8,775 bases of DNA from Sediminispirochaeta sp964394395 (GTDB taxonomy: Bacteria; Spirochaetota; Spirochaetia; DSM-16054; Sediminispirochaetaceae). Below are positions 6,658-8,775 of this stretch, piece by piece; position 1 is the first letter of the stretch, and every line of letters starts with the position of its first letter. The stretch is taken from positions 1 through 8,775 of the forward strand of contig CAYMWV010000144.1 of assembly GCA_964394395.1 (NCBI GenBank), read 5' to 3'. The notes below the pieces were generated by a model, which worked only from the letters and a program-made list of their open reading frames with translations, was not told where the DNA came from and did no database searches. The translations under genes were made by a program, and so were the position numbers.

Positions 6658-7410
6658 TCAAAGAGCTCCTTTTTCTTGCCAATTTTCCCCGCAGACCGGA
6701 CAATCCGGATTTGCCCGAAGGGCAATCTCCTGGTAATCCGCAGCAAACCCGTTACAGATAAGAAGCCGCCCTGTAAGGGGCTCTCCGATGCCGGTGATAA
6801 GCTTCATCACCTCCAGAGCCTCCATGCTGCCCAGAATCCCTGCGGCAGCCCCGACCACTGGAACATTCTTCTGATCCGGTGCCTGGGGAAAGAGGCACTC
6901 CAGGCAGGGTTTCCCTCCTGCAGAAATAACGGTAATCTGTCCCCCTCCGCCGGATATTCCGGCATGTACCAGGGGAATCTCCATGCCCACCGCCCAACGG
7001 TTCAATACCTTTCTGGCAGAAAATGAGTCGAGGCAGTCCACAAGGATATGGCTTTCCTCACAAAACGTCTCCGCCGTTTCATCGTTAAACTCCGCCTCCA
7101 GGGCTTCAATTTCGATAGTGCTGTTGAGTGTGGTCAGCCGCTTTTTCGCCGAATCTGTCTTGACCATCCCGATTGAAGGCTCTCCGTGGAGAATCTGCCG
7201 GTTCAGGTTGGAAAGTTCCACCCTGTCCCTGTCGATAATCCTGAGGTGGCCTATCCCGGCGGCAGCAAGATAGAGAGCCACCGGGCTTCCCAAACCTCCA
7301 GCTCCAACGATGGTGACCCGGGCCTGGGCAATCTTTTCCTGCCCCGCCTCACCCCATTGGTCAATTATCAGCTGTCTGTGGTAGCGTTCCTGATCTTTTT
7401 CGTTTATCAT
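6658..7410 (-). CDS. HesA/MoeB/ThiF-family adenylyltransferase
   Basis: E1-like enzyme that uses ATP to adenylate the C-terminal glycine of a small ubiquitin-like sulfur carrier (MoaD- or ThiS-like). It has 250 aa, matching MoeB and ThiF. Visible features: Arg finger region RYHRQL (9-14); ATP loop GAGGLGSP (36-43); IIDRDRVELSNLNRQ (58-72); DCLDSFSAR (125-133) with the Mg/adenylate Asp128; zinc Cys pairs CLEC (169-172) and CPVC (237-240); and GILGSMEALEVMK (191-203). The crossover-loop Cys of E. coli MoeB/ThiF (TCVEAG) is absent: the corresponding stretch reads DQKNVPVVGAAAG. The start is ATG at 7408-7410; the frame stays open to 7575, but the first 55 residues do not look like the family. It is divergent from the radical SAM gene, so molybdopterin/tungstopterin assembly (MoeB role) is favoured over thiamine synthesis, where thiamine genes would be expected nearby. 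Confidence 0.88.
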   Translation of the reverse strand: MINEKDQERYHRQLIIDQWGEAGQEKIAQARVTIVGAGGLGSPVALYLAAAGIGHLRIIDRDRVELSNLNRQILHGEPSIGMVKTDSAKKRLTTLNSTIEIEALEAEFNDETAETFCEESHILVDCLDSFSARKVLNRWAVGMEIPLVHAGISGGGGQITVISAGGKPCLECLFPQAPDQKNVPVVGAAAGILGSMEALEVMKLITGIGEPLTGRLLICNGFAADYQEIALRANPDCPVCGENWQEKGAL

Positions 7411-7416
7411 AGGTAA

Positions 7417-7445
7417 AGAATAGGAGTTTATCCTGCTATAATCAA
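7417..7445 (-). promoter_or_regulatory. Weak candidate promoter of the ThiF-like gene
   Basis: On the minus strand, TTGATT (7440-7445), a 17-bp spacer and TATTCT (7417-7422) end 6 nt before the ATG at 7410. Each box matches consensus at four of six positions. The geometry repeats that of the acyl-CoA synthetase and hppA promoters, which is the main reason to list it; the base match alone is poor. Confidence 0.3.
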
Positions 7446-7454
7446 TAGTATAAT
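7434..7454 (+). promoter_or_regulatory. Candidate promoter of the radical SAM gene (extended -10)
   Basis: TGCTATAAT at 7434-7442 is a perfect extended -10 element; no good -35 is visible, which is acceptable for this promoter type. A second TATAAT at 7449-7454 results from the 12-bp duplication. A start about 7 nt after the first box gives a leader of roughly 27 nt that contains the ribosome site. Confidence 0.5.
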
Positions 7455-7460
7455 CAATAG
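7437..7460. repeat. Perfect tandem 12-mer in the divergent promoter
   Basis: TATAATCAATAG occurs twice without a gap (7437-7448, 7449-7460). Each copy carries TATAAT on the plus strand and TTGATT on the minus strand, so each can act as a -10 for the radical SAM gene and a -35 for the ThiF-like gene. It may be a duplicated regulator site or a promoter duplication. Confidence 0.75.
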
Positions 7461-7462
7461 AA

Positions 7463-7475
7463 GAAAGGAAGCAGA
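7463..7475 (+). promoter_or_regulatory. Ribosome binding site of the radical SAM gene
   Basis: GAAAGGAAG (core AAGGA at 7465-7469) precedes ATG 7476-7478 with 6 nt spacing. It supports this ATG as the start. Unlike the minus-strand first genes, this gene has a conventional leader. Confidence 0.7.
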
Positions 7476-8775
7476 ATGGAAAATGAGAGAGCCCAGGAAA
7501 CCTTTGTTTGGAATAAGAGCCGTATCTCCTACCCTGCAGATGAATATCCGGAAAGTCTCTATATTGAACTCTCATCTCGATGCAATTTCAGCTGTAAGGG
7601 GTGTTTTCGGGAAGGTTTTCAGGAAAGCTTTGGAGATATGGATGATGCCACCCTGGAGTCGATCCTTTCGTCTCTGGCCCGGGAGCAGCCAGAGAACCAC
7701 GAGCAGCCAGAGAACCACGAGCAGCCGGAGAACCACGAGCAGCCGGAGAACCACGAGCAGCCGGAGAAGCAGCCGCAGGAAAACAGGGTGAAGCGGGTTT
7801 TTATCGGCGGAATTGGAGAACCTCTGCTCCATCCCCGGTTTACATGGTTTTTTAAGCAGCTGTCGGCTCTTGTTCCGGAGATAGAGCTGCAGAGCAACGG
7901 ATCTCTCCTTGATGATGAAATGATCGCTTTTCTTATCGATGCAGGTTTGGAGAAGCTCATCCTCAGCTATGAGACCGGCTCCCTGGGGCATGCTGCGGGG
8001 AGTGCTCTTGATGATGCAGCTACCTCTGCAGCTACGCCTGCTGGTGCGTCTGAGCTCCCCTCTGCCAGCTCCCCGGATGCCATCTCGACGTCTGTCCCAG
8101 GGGATTTGCCTGGAAATGATTTTCCCTGGAAGGTGATCGAAAGGCTAAGGGAAGCAAAGATACGAGCCGGAAAACGGAGGCCGATTATTGCTCTTGAATG
8201 GGTATTAAGCCGGGAGTCTGTTAAGGATCTGGAAGCCTTCGGAGCTGCTGTTTTGGCTGCCAAAGTGGAGGAGATTATCATCTCAAACATCCTTCCCCTG
8301 GATGAAGAGGGAGAGAAGGAGATTCTCTATCGGACTGATGGGTGCAGAGACGGGGAGGGGGATCTCCTTGAACCCCTCTTCCGCTCCATTCGGCACCGGG
8401 TCCATTACAGGGTTCCCCAATTTTCCTTAAGGACTGAGCGGTACTGCAACTTTATTGAAAAAAAGAGTGCGGTGATCCGCTGGGATGGAGAGCTTGCCCC
8501 CTGTTACCGTTTTCTCCACGACGGTACTGAGCGGGTGGATGGTAAGGATATGGAGCTTATTACCCACTCCTTTGGGAATATCGCAGAGGCTTCTCTCTAC
8601 GATATCTGGAACCGCCGGGAGTATATCTGGTTCCGCTTCTCGGTTTCTCACAGCCTCTACCCCTCCTGTACCGACTGCACCCTTAAAAAGGGATGCGAAT
8701 ACCTGCGGGACAGTTCCGGCAACTGCTGGGGTATTGAGCCCAGCTGCGGCAACTGTTTATGGGCTCGTCAGATTA
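7476..8775 (+). CDS. Radical SAM protein, probable tungsten-cofactor oxidoreductase maturase (3' partial)
   Basis: The frame is open from ATG 7476 to the window end, 433 residues with no stop. The [4Fe-4S]/SAM motif is CX3CX2C at C36, C40, C43 (SSRCNFSCKGCF), followed by the glycine-rich strand VFIGGIGEP (about 107-115). The C-terminus carries a SPASM/twitch-like auxiliary cluster region: C324, C343, then C398, C401, C407, C417, C424, C427, ending in NCWGIEPSCGNCLWARQI. That ending strongly resembles, from memory, the family annotated as tungsten cofactor oxidoreductase radical SAM maturase, which accompanies aldehyde:ferredoxin oxidoreductases and is related to Pyrococcus Cmo. The divergent MoeB-like gene fits this. 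Likely role: modifying the tungsten-pterin oxidoreductase or its cofactor; the chemistry is not established. Two insertions are odd: EQPENH repeats (70-98) and an Ala/Ser/Pro-rich stretch (about 173-213). Only a few residues probably lie beyond the edge (a CP motif usually follows). A generic SPASM-domain protein is the fallback. Confidence 0.82.
   Translation, partial: MENERAQETFVWNKSRISYPADEYPESLYIELSSRCNFSCKGCFREGFQESFGDMDDATLESILSSLAREQPENHEQPENHEQPENHEQPENHEQPEKQPQENRVKRVFIGGIGEPLLHPRFTWFFKQLSALVPEIELQSNGSLLDDEMIAFLIDAGLEKLILSYETGSLGHAAGSALDDAATSAATPAGASELPSASSPDAISTSVPGDLPGNDFPWKVIERLREAKIRAGKRRPIIALEWVLSRESVKDLEAFGAAVLAAKVEEIIISNILPLDEEGEKEILYRTDGCRDGEGDLLEPLFRSIRHRVHYRVPQFSLRTERYCNFIEKKSAVIRWDGELAPCYRFLHDGTERVDGKDMELITHSFGNIAEASLYDIWNRREYIWFRFSVSHSLYPSCTDCTLKKGCEYLRDSSGNCWGIEPSCGNCLWARQI
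7683..7769 (+). repeat. 18-bp in-frame minisatellite encoding EQPENH
   Basis: Four complete 18-bp units lie at 7683-7700, 7701-7718, 7719-7736 and 7737-7754, plus a fifth that runs to about 7768 before diverging. Units 1-2 share CCA for Pro and units 3-5 share CCG; units are otherwise identical, indicating recent duplication. A decayed copy (QPQEN) follows. Because 18 is a multiple of three, copy-number change keeps the reading frame. The repeat sits between the first helix after the cluster motif and the VFIGG strand of the radical SAM core. Confidence 0.9.

Noticed and set aside
7411..7575. N-terminal extension of the ThiF-like protein to 305 aa
   Set aside because: The extra 55 residues do not resemble the family, run through the divergent promoter and overlap the start of the radical SAM gene; ATG at 7410 gives the usual length.
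7683..7769. CRISPR-like array
   Set aside because: Units are 18 bp and contiguous without spacers, and they are in frame inside a coding sequence.
7572..7991. Open minus-strand frames with Leu-rich or Cys/Ser/Gly-rich repeats (LRLLVV, FSGCSW)
   Set aside because: They are antisense readings of the EQPENH minisatellite, and the rest shows no protein-like features; the plus-strand radical SAM frame explains the region.

Overview
This 8,775-base window is a gene-dense stretch of a mid-GC bacterial chromosome. Gene content points to an anaerobe: an energy-conserving membrane pyrophosphatase, and a radical SAM protein of the type that matures tungsten-pterin aldehyde oxidoreductases. A spirochaete is my best guess from overall gene flavour, but nothing in the window proves the phylum. 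There is no rRNA, tRNA, insertion sequence, CRISPR array or gene-free stretch over 300 bases.

Layout from left to right. (1) 1-1707 (+): the C-terminal 568 residues of a GH13 alpha-glucosidase of oligo-1,6-glucosidase type, cut at the left window edge. (2) 1683-2468 (-): an unrecognised 261-aa cytosolic protein, overlapping the glucosidase tail-to-tail by 25 bp. (3) 2484-4565 (-): a membrane-bound cation-pumping pyrophosphatase (HppA), with the unknown gene coupled 15 bp behind it. (4) 4686-6590 (-): an AMP-forming long-chain acyl-CoA synthetase. (5) 6658-7410 (-): a MoeB/ThiF/HesA-type adenylyltransferase. (6) 7476 to the right edge (+): a radical SAM protein resembling the tungsten-cofactor oxidoreductase maturases, divergent from gene 5 across a 65-bp shared promoter region and cut before its stop codon.

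Functionally, genes 5 and 6 look like one side of a tungsten (or molybdenum) pterin aldehyde:ferredoxin oxidoreductase locus, and the oxidoreductase itself is predicted just past the right edge. Acyl-CoA synthetase releases pyrophosphate, and HppA can turn pyrophosphate hydrolysis into an ion gradient, so their adjacency is biochemically sensible. That link is an inference.

The less ordinary signals are as follows. An 18-bp in-frame minisatellite (EQPENH repeats) and a second low-complexity insertion lie inside the radical SAM catalytic region. A nine-G tract and a 15-bp coding repeat lie in the glucosidase. A perfect 8+4+8 palindrome fills the hppA promoter spacer. Two, perhaps three, minus-strand genes have promoter-like elements whose -10 box ends only 6-7 nt before the likely start codon, which would give leaderless mRNAs. 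A tandem 12-mer in the divergent promoter carries promoter elements for both directions. The acyl-CoA synthetase and the ThiF-like protein each lack a family-typical catalytic residue at its usual position.
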